Assembly: GCA_002747175.1 (NCBI GenBank)
Contig: PDTK01000028.1
Span: 1-64,000, forward strand
DNA: 64,000 bases
Reading direction: 5' to 3'
Source: Deltaproteobacteria bacterium
GTDB lineage: Bacteria > Desulfobacterota > Desulfobacteria > Desulfobacterales > Desulfosarcinaceae
Positions within the stretch are counted from its first letter, which is position 1. Each line of letters begins with the position of its first letter. Made by a program: the position numbers and the translations under genes. Of the stretch, positions 9,788 through 18,191 are shown in pieces. Below the pieces are notes generated by a model, which saw only the letters and a list, made by a program, of their open reading frames with translations, did no database searches and had not been told where the DNA came from.

Positions 9788-9832
9788 GTACCTGTTCACG
9801 GGGTAGAAACAGCCAACACTTGTAAAGCACAG
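9788..9832 (+). repeat. Dispersed 45-bp repeat, copy 1
   Basis: Starts GTACCTGTTCACGGGG and ends GTAAAGCACAG. It differs at four of 45 positions from the reverse complement of 29563-29607, and is more distantly related to 19459-19504. The other two copies adjoin IS66-like end sequences. Confidence 0.65.
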
Positions 9833-9859
9833 AATGAGGCGGGATAATGTGCTGAGCCC

Positions 9860-11182
9860 TCACGAATAAATATTGCGACAGTGGGTTTCCTTGATCATGA
9901 AGGTCGATGCCAGTGCAATCAGTCCAAAAAACAGCATGGCGATAAAGCCGTGCTGGTAATTACTTGCAGAATATATGCGGATACCGTTCTCAACGGTCCC
10001 ATCCCAGGACAGATCGACAAGCCAGCCGAAGAGGGGTTGCATCAGGGTCGCACCGAAGAAACAGCCCGTATTGACCACACTTACAGCCATTCCCGACAAA
10101 TCCGGATGGGCGATTTCCTTGGCGGAAGCAAAGGTCAGCACGAATCCCCCACCGGCAAGTCCCAGCACGCCAAACAGCACAAATCCCGCTCCACCCGGAG
10201 ACCAGGGGGCAAACATGAACAGCAGCCAGGCGAAGACATAGCTGGCAACACTGCAAACGATGAGCGGCTTGCGTTTACCGATACGGTCTGAGAACCAGCC
10301 GAAGAAAAGGGACCCGACAGCGAAACTGAAAAGCATGATCGTCATATGGTCGGCGGCAGCTTCCCTGGCCAAGCCGTGGACATCCCTGAGATAGGGGATG
10401 CCCCACAAGCCCATTAACGCGTAGAGGGCCCCCACCATGCCGAACTGCACCCAGAAACCGGGCCATAGATGAAAGATCCGGACGACGCTGCCCAGACTTC
10501 GGAGCCAGCCTTGTCTTCTGCCAGCCGCATCGCCGACGGCGTTGGTGTAGACGTTGGGTGCCGAAAATCCCAGGTCTTCGGGTCGGTTTCGGACGAACAG
10601 GTATCCCAACAATGCCAGGGCCAGGGACAGCCCACCGATACCGATGAACACCGTTCGCCAGGCCATCACAGACAGGACTTGGGCCAGCGGACCGGCCGCC
10701 AGGACGGATCCGAGGTTGCCGAACAGCAGGGTCAATCCGCTCATGATTCCGAACACGCTTTGGTGGAACCATACGGAGTTGCTTTTCATGATGCTTACGA
10801 ATACCGACGAGACCCCAAGCCCCACCAGGAAGCGGCCCACGCATGCCACCTCGAAGGATCCGGCCAGTCCGAATACCAGCGACCCCGTACCGGCGATGAG
10901 ATTACCGAATACGATGGACGTTCGGGTTCCCAGCGTGTCCGCGATGACACCTGACGGTATCTGCATAAAAGCGTATACGAAAAAATAGATGGCGGACAAA
11001 GACCCCAGTCGTGTACCGGTTGTTTGAAATTCCGCCATCAGGAATTCTGAAACGACACCGGGCGCCATGCGGTGAAAGTAGACCAGAACATAGGTCAATA
11101 TGATAATGACGAATATGGACCATCTGGCCGTTTCGAACTGAAGATCGGGTGTTGCTGCACTGCCGGTCGATTGCTTTCCCAT
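9860..11182 (-). CDS. MFS transporter, substrate unknown
   Basis: Twelve-helix major facilitator permease of 440 residues. The loop between helices 2 and 3 carries a degenerate MFS motif (GVIADTLGTRTSI), and the second half repeats it as GWFSDRIGKRK. The substrate cannot be inferred. The start at 11182 is chosen over the 27-codon longer ORF because GGAG lies about ten bases upstream and the extension is not membrane-protein-like. It lies downstream of the GH114 gene on the same strand, with a hairpin in between, so it is probably transcribed separately. Confidence 0.85.
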   Translation of the reverse strand: MGKQSTGSAATPDLQFETARWSIFVIIILTYVLVYFHRMAPGVVSEFLMAEFQTTGTRLGSLSAIYFFVYAFMQIPSGVIADTLGTRTSIVFGNLIAGTGSLVFGLAGSFEVACVGRFLVGLGVSSVFVSIMKSNSVWFHQSVFGIMSGLTLLFGNLGSVLAAGPLAQVLSVMAWRTVFIGIGGLSLALALLGYLFVRNRPEDLGFSAPNVYTNAVGDAAGRRQGWLRSLGSVVRIFHLWPGFWVQFGMVGALYALMGLWGIPYLRDVHGLAREAAADHMTIMLFSFAVGSLFFGWFSDRIGKRKPLIVCSVASYVFAWLLFMFAPWSPGGAGFVLFGVLGLAGGGFVLTFASAKEIAHPDLSGMAVSVVNTGCFFGATLMQPLFGWLVDLSWDGTVENGIRIYSASNYQHGFIAMLFFGLIALASTFMIKETHCRNIYS

Positions 11183-11212
11183 CCGATGTTGACTCCGTAG
11201 CGTGTAAAATGA

Positions 11213-11231
11213 AGCCCCCTTGAAGGGGGCT
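11213..11231 (-). terminator. Hairpin between the GH114 gene and the MFS gene
   Basis: AGCCCCCTTGAAGGGGGCT is a perfect GC-rich stem with a tiny loop. Read on the minus strand it is followed by TTCATTTT, a weak U-rich tail. It probably ends transcripts from the upstream glycosidase gene. Confidence 0.5.
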
Positions 11232-11355
11232 AAAATCCAAACCAAAGAACATCGAACATTCAACTTGGCACATTGAACATTATTTTATTTCACCCGCTTC
11301 GCTCAAGCCCCCAGACTCGCAAAGAAAAGTGCCATTTCTTGATTTTCACCAATGG

Positions 11356-13041
11356 TCAGGGAAAAGCGTCCGGCGGCGTCACCGTCATGCGGGACAGGGA
11401 CACCCGGGTCACCAGGGGACGAAGTCCTGCAGCACGCGCCTGGCTGTATACATGAGCGGCATTGGCCGTGGAGATGCAGTAATCCACCGAAAAAACCGGC
11501 AGGTCCCTGGAAAGATACATCTGATACTGGGCCAGCCGATTGGCGGTGGACCAATCGTCTTCGTGACGTTCGTGCAGATCTCCGGCCCGGGGATCATCCC
11601 AGTCGGCGTCACCATCACCGTGGTACCAGGTGTCTTCCACGGCCAGGGCGTCTATGGCGGCGGCATAGCGTGACGGAGCGCTGTCGATCAGATAGGGAGC
11701 GTTTTGGGGGATCACCAGAAATTCCGGATCTACGGCCCGGCCCGCAGAACCAATTTCTTCAATGAATTCGATCATTTCGAACGCCGGATCGACACCGTCC
11801 TGCTCGGCCGCATCGATAACGGCGTCGTCGTCGTAAGCCTCCACCCAGTCGAGATAGACACCATCGAAACCATAGCGGGCCAGGGTGGCGATGATGCCTT
11901 GGGAGCCAAGCCAAATCGTTTTCCACGCCTGACGCCAGAAAGCCACCGGGTAGTTGCCGCTCCAGCCGTCGGGGTCGATGGTCACCAGAAAGTCCGGAGA
12001 TCCCCGTTGGATGGCGGTCGGGGCCACCCAGTCCTCGCCCCAGTAATCACGGTAGTCTTCCGCCTGGCCGATATCGATATAGGCCAACAGAAGCCGCGGC
12101 TGGCCATCCGGTGTCCGGTCCAGTGCCGTTGTGATGGAAGCCGTATCGTAAGGCCATTGTGAAAAATTGTGGCCCGGCTCCAGGATCAGAAGCGGATAGT
12201 CGCTGGCCGCCAGGGCATCCACGGCGCCGTCCTGGTCCAAATTCTGGATCTGGTACATCCAGGTTTGAGCCGCCGCCAGACGTGCCGTTTTGTTCCCTGC
12301 GCATCCGGTATCGACCCCATTGCAGTCCTGGTCAATACCGTCCCCACAAACATCGATGGCGCCGGGGTGTACGGCCGCATCCGCATCGTTGCAATCTCCC
12401 TGGTATTCGCTGGTGCCGTCACCATCATCGTCCATATCCGGGGCGCCGGTATACAGGACAGAGATGGTACGCTTGAAGGGAACAAATCCGGCGGCAAAAA
12501 CATACAGGGGCGAAATTTGCCGGTTATCATTCAGGGAGACGTCCAGGCTGTATTGACCGAGGTGGTCGCCACAGGAAAACATGCTCTGTCCGTTGGCCAG
12601 AACCAGGGCACATACCGGCGTGCCGTCAGACTGGATTGTCCCGCTGACATTGACGGTGCTGTCCGTTTGGCCTGCGGAGACCGAGGAAGTCACGGCAAGT
12701 GACCGGCTGTCCGCCGATGCACGGGCCATGGCGATATCAATGGATACGGCTCCCGACGGTGTTATCGTTTTCCTGAACGGTGCGAAACCGTTGGCAAATG
12801 CCTGAACCGTGACTTCACCGTTTTTATCGAGGGGGACATCCAATTTGTATTGGCCTGAATTGGTGTCACATGAAAACATGCGCTGCCCGTTGACCAGGAC
12901 CAGGGCGCAGACGGGCATCCCCTCAGCCGTCACCTCACCGTCGATCTCAATCCATGTTGCCGCAACGCACCATGGGGCCATGTTGAGGATGCCGGCAATG
13001 ACAACAACAATCATCGCCCCATAGGTTCGTAAAGGTTTCAT
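11356..13041 (-). CDS. Secreted GH114-type glycosidase with duplicated Cys domain
   Basis: Exported 561-residue protein. A signal peptide (about 1-28) is followed by two copies of a 65-residue beta-rich domain (about 33-95 and 131-195), each with PVCALVL and a second Cys in FSC. A MopE-type metal-binding segment (about 203-247, DCNDADAAVHPGA and GDGIDQDCNG) precedes a C-terminal domain (about 255-550) of the GH114 / endo-alpha-1,4-polygalactosaminidase family. The family signatures YIDIGQAEDYRDYW, GFDGVYLDWVEAY, IPQNAP and AVEDTWY are all present, so it is probably active on galactosamine-containing exopolysaccharide. The next gene upstream shares the duplicated domain, pointing to a joint surface role. 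Confidence 0.85.
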   Translation of the reverse strand: MKPLRTYGAMIVVVIAGILNMAPWCVAATWIEIDGEVTAEGMPVCALVLVNGQRMFSCDTNSGQYKLDVPLDKNGEVTVQAFANGFAPFRKTITPSGAVSIDIAMARASADSRSLAVTSSVSAGQTDSTVNVSGTIQSDGTPVCALVLANGQSMFSCGDHLGQYSLDVSLNDNRQISPLYVFAAGFVPFKRTISVLYTGAPDMDDDGDGTSEYQGDCNDADAAVHPGAIDVCGDGIDQDCNGVDTGCAGNKTARLAAAQTWMYQIQNLDQDGAVDALAASDYPLLILEPGHNFSQWPYDTASITTALDRTPDGQPRLLLAYIDIGQAEDYRDYWGEDWVAPTAIQRGSPDFLVTIDPDGWSGNYPVAFWRQAWKTIWLGSQGIIATLARYGFDGVYLDWVEAYDDDAVIDAAEQDGVDPAFEMIEFIEEIGSAGRAVDPEFLVIPQNAPYLIDSAPSRYAAAIDALAVEDTWYHGDGDADWDDPRAGDLHERHEDDWSTANRLAQYQMYLSRDLPVFSVDYCISTANAAHVYSQARAAGLRPLVTRVSLSRMTVTPPDAFP

Positions 13042-13068
13042 TTTACTTATTTTTCCAAATTCGTCTGT

Positions 13069-14454
13069 TTATTGGGTCAGATTGGTACCGGTCAACTCCA
13101 GGGTCAAAGGCTCTCCCATAAACGAAAAATGGCCGATGCTCTTGATCATGCCGATTCCCCGGGCGACCCAATAGTGAACCTCTACATCTTCCTGGCCGAT
13201 AGTGCCATTGGTATACTGGGGAATTGTGGTGGTGCGGACCACCTCGACGATGTTGGTATAGGTCGTCTGGTTAACGGTCATGCTCGCCTGATGGCCGACA
13301 ATTTTCCATGTTTCGACGGAAGTGATCGGCACACTGTTTCTCGTGGTTTTGTCCATCCCACTACCGGTTATCGTGGCATCGATATCGGCTGTGCCGGATA
13401 CCGTTCCGGCTTCGCTGTAAGTGTATCCGTCGGGGAGCTGATCCAGATCGGTGCGGTCCAAAAACCATTCCACGGGGCTGTTCCATTGGGTGGCAGCGTC
13501 AATGCTAACGACCGCAGACTGACCCAAGAAAGACAGGTTCATGCCGATATCCATTTCCTGGGAATCAATCAGGGTTTTGCCCTCGGCCGTTACCAAATTC
13601 TCGGCAAAGTCGGCCGTACAGGATCCCGAGGCGGCACCGCTGACGCTCCCGCTGAAGCTGCCTCTGCGGACCAGCGAGTGCGGATCGATAGACAGATGGA
13701 TGTCGTTGAAATTGAAATTCATGGTCGTACCTTCCACCGCAATCTGAATGCCGTCATTGGCGATGTGGTAATCCCAGTACAGGATCATGGGGGTGCCGGC
13801 GGCATCCTTGTACGTGGTTGGTGAAAAGGATTCTCGGCCGTCCTGGTCGGGTTCATAGGTTCCGATTTCCTCGGCCGTGTACACGTATTTGTAAGGCGGC
13901 AGGCCCCTGCAAAATCCGTAAAAGGTTACGCTGCCATCCGTTTCGAGGGGTACGTCCAGACTGAAGCTGCCCTTTGGCTTCGATTTATCCGAACAGGTGA
14001 AGGCGTGTTGCCCGTTGGCCAACACCATGGCGCATACCGGCTGCCCGTTGCGGCTCACCGTGCCTTCGATCACACCGCGGCTATTGTTTTTGGCCTCCAC
14101 TGTGGCGTCGATGGTCAGGGCCGGGTCGCTGTCCGATCTTTCCATGACCACGGTCAAGGCTGCGGCCTCGGCCGGTGAAACTGTCTGGCTGTAAGGTGCC
14201 AGGCCGTTACAGAAGACCAGCACCGTTATTTCCTGCTCGGAACCCGGCGGACAGGTGAAATCGAAGCTGCCGTCACCCCAAGAGCTGAAGACGTGTTGCC
14301 CGTTGGCCAGGACCATGGCAGACACCGGCGTACCGTTGTAGAGTACATTGCCGGCGACCTTGGTCCATCCGTCGTCGTCGGCCAGGATCGGTTTGGCAAT
14401 GGATACGATCAGACAACCGATCAACACCAGTAAAGACGACTTAATTTTGTTCAT
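13069..14454 (-). CDS. Secreted protein with two copies of the Cys domain
   Basis: Exported 461-residue protein. The start at 14454 has an ideal AAGGAGG seven bases upstream, so the longer ORF is rejected. A signal peptide ends near SIAKPILA. Two domains (about 31-95 and 128-195) match those of the neighbouring glycosidase around PVxAMVLANGQ. The remaining 260 residues are unrecognised, beta-rich and probably extracellular. In the first copy both conserved cysteines are serines. It lies 27 bp before the glycosidase gene on the same strand, so the two are likely co-transcribed. Function unknown. Confidence 0.75.
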   Translation of the reverse strand: MNKIKSSLLVLIGCLIVSIAKPILADDDGWTKVAGNVLYNGTPVSAMVLANGQHVFSSWGDGSFDFTCPPGSEQEITVLVFCNGLAPYSQTVSPAEAAALTVVMERSDSDPALTIDATVEAKNNSRGVIEGTVSRNGQPVCAMVLANGQHAFTCSDKSKPKGSFSLDVPLETDGSVTFYGFCRGLPPYKYVYTAEEIGTYEPDQDGRESFSPTTYKDAAGTPMILYWDYHIANDGIQIAVEGTTMNFNFNDIHLSIDPHSLVRRGSFSGSVSGAASGSCTADFAENLVTAEGKTLIDSQEMDIGMNLSFLGQSAVVSIDAATQWNSPVEWFLDRTDLDQLPDGYTYSEAGTVSGTADIDATITGSGMDKTTRNSVPITSVETWKIVGHQASMTVNQTTYTNIVEVVRTTTIPQYTNGTIGQEDVEVHYWVARGIGMIKSIGHFSFMGEPLTLELTGTNLTQ

Positions 14455-14786
14455 TTTTGCCTCCTTTTTACAAATATTGTCAACTTTGGGAACATATATC
14501 AAGCCCCCAGTAAATTACAAGCCGGCAGCGCTTTGGGTCAGGGTGAGTTTGTTTTACCTGAGTTGAACCATTCGCAATTGGATTTTAGCAATTAGCAGAA
14601 TGATTCCGGATTGTTAACGAAAAGCATGACGCTACCCGCCGGGTTAAGCCCTGATGTCTTGTAAAGATATGAAACAAAGGGGCCAAGCGCTGACGGCTAA
14701 AAGCGAATCACTTATCTTGGGTTCTATGGAGCAAAACATATGCGGTCATAAAGCAAATTCCGTGCCTTGCAAACGCTCACGTTTTT
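14455..14786. other. Gene-free leader region with short repeats
   Basis: About 330 bp upstream of the secreted-protein gene. It holds CTGAGTTGAACCATT, near copies of which occur near 29.4 kb and at 60.1 kb, and ACGGCTAAAAGCGAATC, found inverted at 62.18 kb. I tested it by eye for a c-di-GMP riboswitch and saw none. A promoter must lie here but is not obvious. Confidence 0.4.
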
Positions 14787-15731
14787 TCATTGCCGGCAGG
14801 CACCAATGGACAGGCGTCCGCAGCGCTTGCCGTTGAACCACACGGCACCTGCCAAGTAGGCATCGGTCAGGATGGCATCGTCCACGGCGGCGCCAACCAG
14901 ATTGGCGCCGGACAGGTTGGCATCGGTCAGGTTGGCGCCGGAGAGATCGGCCATTTTGAGATTGGTCTTTCCCAGATCGGCGCCTCGGAGATGGGCACCG
15001 GTCAAATCCGTGCCCAAGAGGACGGCTTCACGGCAATCGGCACTTTCCATTCGGGCGTTTCGCATGGTCGCGTGGACCAGCAAGGCCTGGCGCAGGTAGG
15101 CGCTCGACAAATCACCGTTTGTGAGATCGGCTTCGGTAAAATCCGTAGCAAGCAGCAGACTGTCGGTGAAATCCGCACCTGCTGCGATGGCGCGGGTCAG
15201 GTTGGCCCGGGTGAGATCGGCAAGTGATAAACGGGTATGGGACAGGTCCGCGCGGGTCAAGTCCGCGCCTTTCAACATGGCACCGGAAAGATCCAGACCT
15301 GCCAGGGTCCCGGCCTTGAGGTTGCAGCCCGCACATTGGCGAGCGTCGATCAAAGCCATGGTTTCCGCCGTCCGGCAGCGTCCGATGGAACCGGGACCAC
15401 AGGTTTTGCCGTTGACCCAGGTGGCGGCCGTCAAATCGGCCCCTTCCAGGTGGGCGCGCCGGGTGTCAGCATTGGTCAAATTGGCCTGCACCAGCGACGC
15501 CCCGGTCAGATCGGTGCCGGCCAGAACGGTTCCGACCAGATCGGCATCGGACAGGTCGGCGCCGCTCAGGTCGGCACCGCTCAGATCGCACAAACGACAC
15601 TGGCGGCTGGCTTCCAGACGTTCGCGCAGGCCGGTCGGTGCTACTAGCAACCGGCCCCCAAAAAACATGGTTGCCACCAGCAGTATGCTGATTGTGACGC
15701 TTATAAGGGCCTTTTTGAATCGGGACGACAT
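14787..15731 (-). CDS. Membrane-anchored pentapeptide-repeat protein
   Basis: A single hydrophobic helix (about 10-30) is followed by some 40 pentapeptide repeats of the A(D/N)L(S/T)x type, which should fold as a right-handed quadrilateral beta-helix in the periplasm or on the surface. Two related segments, at about residue 110 (WVNGKTCGPGSIGRC) and at the C-terminus (WFNGKRCGRLSIGAC), interrupt and cap the helix; each has two Cys, so each may form a disulfide loop. A further Cys pair lies near QCAGC. Length is 314 residues. Function unknown; such proteins are often scaffolds. Confidence 0.8.
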   Translation of the reverse strand: MSSRFKKALISVTISILLVATMFFGGRLLVAPTGLRERLEASRQCRLCDLSGADLSGADLSDADLVGTVLAGTDLTGASLVQANLTNADTRRAHLEGADLTAATWVNGKTCGPGSIGRCRTAETMALIDARQCAGCNLKAGTLAGLDLSGAMLKGADLTRADLSHTRLSLADLTRANLTRAIAAGADFTDSLLLATDFTEADLTNGDLSSAYLRQALLVHATMRNARMESADCREAVLLGTDLTGAHLRGADLGKTNLKMADLSGANLTDANLSGANLVGAAVDDAILTDAYLAGAVWFNGKRCGRLSIGACRQ

Positions 15732-16073
15732 ATAACGGCCTATCGAAAACGCTTCACTTTAATCAGAAAATTGTCTTCCATTTATTGTGGGAATCAACAC
15801 CCGGGCTTGTTCAAAAGACGGTTCAGATTGTGGCCCGTTACGCTCAAACAATCTAACCTTATTCGTTCTGTAAATTATGGTGCCGAATTTAATGAAGGTT
15901 TGCATTTTGACTGAATACAATCACGAAAATAAAGATTAATTAAATTTTTGATATGGAGTACCCGTTTCATTTGCTAAATTTTTTTAAAATAGTCAATTAT
16001 ATCGATTCCTATCCGGATGGTAACCTGTCTATTCAGGATTTTAGCATACGGATTTTTGCTGTCCTTCATTTCT
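15732..16073. other. AT-rich gene-free stretch
   Basis: About 340 bp with no supported gene, becoming more AT-rich toward the MITE-like element that follows. It should include the promoter of the pentapeptide-repeat gene, but no clear elements could be assigned. Confidence 0.4.
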
Positions 16074-16168
16074 TGATGGTTTCGTAAAAAGTTCTTTTCT
16101 ATCGATTTTACCCTGCATAACTTGTTGAAATTATTAAGGTCGATTTTTGATTTTTTACGGGACTATCA
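16074..16168 (+). mobile_element. 95-bp MITE-like repeat, copy 1
   Basis: Starts TGATGGTTTCGTAAAAAG and ends CGGGACTATCA. The end, reverse-complemented, reads TGATAGTCCCGTAAAAAA, so the element has imperfect terminal inverted repeats of about 18 bp. It matches 17805-17899 at 92 of 95 positions in the same orientation. It has no coding capacity and is presumably mobilised in trans. Confidence 0.75.
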
Positions 16169-16184
16169 TCTCTTCAAAGCTGTA

Positions 16185-16328
16185 TCAAAATTTCATTATT
16201 TTACTCATTTTTTTTTCAATATCTATGGAAAGTTTTTCTTTAAAGGAAGACTCCGCTACCCCGGATACCCGGTTTAGCGCACCGGGAGATGATTCCTCAT
16301 GACCGATGACAAATGCACATATTTTCAT
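16185..16328 (-). pseudogene. N-terminal fragment of a putative amidase
   Basis: A 47-codon ORF, absent from the ORF track, starts at ATG 16328 with AAAGGAG seven bases upstream. It begins MKICAFVIGHEESSPGA and continues through VSGVAESSF to an early stop. This resembles the first strand and metal-binding His-Glu region of Amidase_3-like N-acetylmuramoyl-L-alanine amidases of phage type. The rest of the gene is missing, and the 95-bp repeat begins 16 bp beyond the stop. The strong ribosome binding site suggests it was once a functional gene. Confidence 0.5.
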
Positions 16329-16495
16329 CACTATGCTCCTTTGATTTAGATGAAAAACGTGTCGACAAAGCTAGGATATTGGTGCTTTACAGCTATTTTT
16401 TATATCTGTATAAGATATAGCTTTTACGATCAATAAGAAAGGCTATTAATAATGGAAAAACTTCAGAAAAATATGGTTTTTGGACCGCTACGGCC

Positions 16496-17764
16496 ATGGT
16501 TGTCGGCATTGTTATCGGTTCCGGTGTCTTCTTTAAGGCGGATGATGTATTAAAATCCTCCGGGGGCAGTCTACCCACGGCGTTGACCGCCTGGCTCATT
16601 GGCGGTGGTATCATGGTCGTGACCGCCTATGTGTTTTCGCACATTGCCACCCGTATTGGCAAAGTGAACGGTGTGGTAGATTATTTTGAAGAGGCATACG
16701 GGGAAAATGCCGGCTATATTGTGGCCTGGTTTATGACCTTTATTTATTATCCCACCCTGGTGGCCGTGCTGGCCTGGGTGTCTGCCAATTATACACAGGC
16801 CCTGCTGGGCATGGACAATGTGGTATGGATGATTTCTGTGGTGTATCTGGTATTGTTTTTTCTGCTGAATGTACTTACACCGGTGCTGGCCGGAAAATGG
16901 CAGGTGTCTTCTACGGTGATCAAGTTGATTCCCCTGGGCCTTGTGGCGTTGGTGGGCATGGTGAAAGGCGTGACTTCGGGTCAGATCATCGACAGTTTTA
17001 CCATGGGGGCCAAAGCGGTGAACGATGTCGGCGGTGGTCTGGCCGTGGCGACCTTATCCACCGCATTTGCTTATGAGGGTTGGATCATTGCCACTGCCAT
17101 TAATGCGGAACTTAAAGATGCGAAAAAGACACTGCCCAAGGCCCTTGTCGTCGGTACCCTGGTGGTTGTGGCGGTTTATATGCTGTATTATGTCGGTATC
17201 GCCGGTGTACTCTCCAATGACGAGGTACTCAAAGCCGGAGATGGTGCCCCTGTTCAGGTAATATCGCTGATTTTTGGTAAAATCAGCGCCTCTTTGCTTT
17301 CCGTTTTTGTGATTATCTCCTGTCTTGGCACCCTGAACGGGTTGATCATGGGCTGCGCCAGGGGGATGTATGCCATTGCCAGCCGGGGTATGGGGCCGGC
17401 CCCCATGGTATTCCGCACCGTTAATCCTAAAACCGATACTTCAATTGCATCGGCGGTGCTTGGCTTTATCATGTCCGCCATCTGGCTGGTGGTATGGTAT
17501 GGCAATTTTAACAACTGGTGGGGCGGTTTTATGGATATCTCCGAGCTGCCCATCGCATTCTTATATGTAATTTACATCTCTTTGTACTTATGGGTGATGA
17601 AAACCTTTATTGATCTGCCTGCAATCAGCCGTTTTGTTGCGCCGGTTCTGGCGTGCACAGGATCTGTTTTCATCATTTGGGGCGCTGTTCAAAAGGCCAT
17701 GTTTGCGCCCTTCCTGGTGATCACCCTGATTATGGTGGGCTCCGGGTTTCTGATTCGCAAATAA
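16496..17764 (+). CDS. APC-family amino acid permease, N-terminal frameshift
   Basis: Amino acid/polyamine/organocation transporter of about 12 helices, most like the LAT/SteT (serine-threonine exchanger) type. The substrate-site motif GSGVFF of TM1, and GxxR-type features such as GCARGMYAIASRG, are present. The natural start appears to be ATG 16452 (MEKLQK...), which has AAAGG upstream, but that frame is out of register with the rest. One extra A in the AAAAA run near 16465-16471 would restore MEKLQKKYGFWTATAMVVG. As the sequence stands, translation would have to start at ATG 16496, which has no ribosome binding site and cuts into TM1. It may be a recent pseudogene, a slippage-controlled gene or a sequencing error. 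Confidence 0.75.
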   Translation: MVVGIVIGSGVFFKADDVLKSSGGSLPTALTAWLIGGGIMVVTAYVFSHIATRIGKVNGVVDYFEEAYGENAGYIVAWFMTFIYYPTLVAVLAWVSANYTQALLGMDNVVWMISVVYLVLFFLLNVLTPVLAGKWQVSSTVIKLIPLGLVALVGMVKGVTSGQIIDSFTMGAKAVNDVGGGLAVATLSTAFAYEGWIIATAINAELKDAKKTLPKALVVGTLVVVAVYMLYYVGIAGVLSNDEVLKAGDGAPVQVISLIFGKISASLLSVFVIISCLGTLNGLIMGCARGMYAIASRGMGPAPMVFRTVNPKTDTSIASAVLGFIMSAIWLVVWYGNFNNWWGGFMDISELPIAFLYVIYISLYLWVMKTFIDLPAISRFVAPVLACTGSVFIIWGAVQKAMFAPFLVITLIMVGSGFLIRK

Positions 17765-17804
17765 AAAATATTGACCGTGTTGGATCCGTTCAAAGGGCAC
17801 GCTT

Positions 17805-17899
17805 TGATGGTTTCGTAAAAAGGTCTTTTCTATCGATTTTACCCTGCATAACTTTTTGAAATTATTAAGGGCGATTTTTGATTTTTTACGGGACTATCA
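17805..17899 (+). mobile_element. 95-bp MITE-like repeat, copy 2
   Basis: Same length and orientation as 16074-16168, with three mismatches in 95. Together the two copies bracket the permease gene. It lies 40 bp after the permease stop. Confidence 0.75.
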
Positions 17900-17940
17900 A
17901 TCGTGATGCCTCGGTAAAAAGTCGAATAGGTTGCGTCCGG

Positions 17941-18189
17941 ATCGGAAGGATTATGCAGCGAGTCCGAACGGATCTGTTTGGGGGCCTTGAGGTCAATCGT
18001 TCTGTCGGCGGGAGGGCCAAAACGGCTTATGGCTTACTCCAGGGCGTTAATACAAAACGCCGAATCCAGTGTATTGGAAATCCGCCAGGACAAGATCTTG
18101 CGGCTGTGCCAGTCCATAATCGCCACAAGATACATGTATCCGCGTTCCATGGGGATGTAATTGATATCGGAAAGAATCTTTTTTTCCAT
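17941..18189 (-). pseudogene. IS3-family transposase (OrfB) remnant
   Basis: Translating the minus strand gives SDINYIPMERGYMYLVAIMD and then WHSRKILSWRISNTLDSAF, the start of the DDE integrase core of IS3-type OrfB proteins (the first catalytic Asp lies in DINYIP). The frame is broken by TAA where a Glu codon is expected (NALE*AISRFG), and the rest of the core is lost. No terminal inverted repeats were found. This is a dead fragment next to the second MITE copy. Confidence 0.75.
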
Positions 18190-18191
18190 CC

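Noticed and set aside
14460-14490. TTGACA box before the secreted-protein gene
   Set aside because: No -10 element at the right distance; it would fall on the ribosome binding site.
14455-14786. Possible c-di-GMP riboswitch upstream of the secreted protein
   Set aside because: The conserved core of GEMM-type riboswitches could not be found on either strand.
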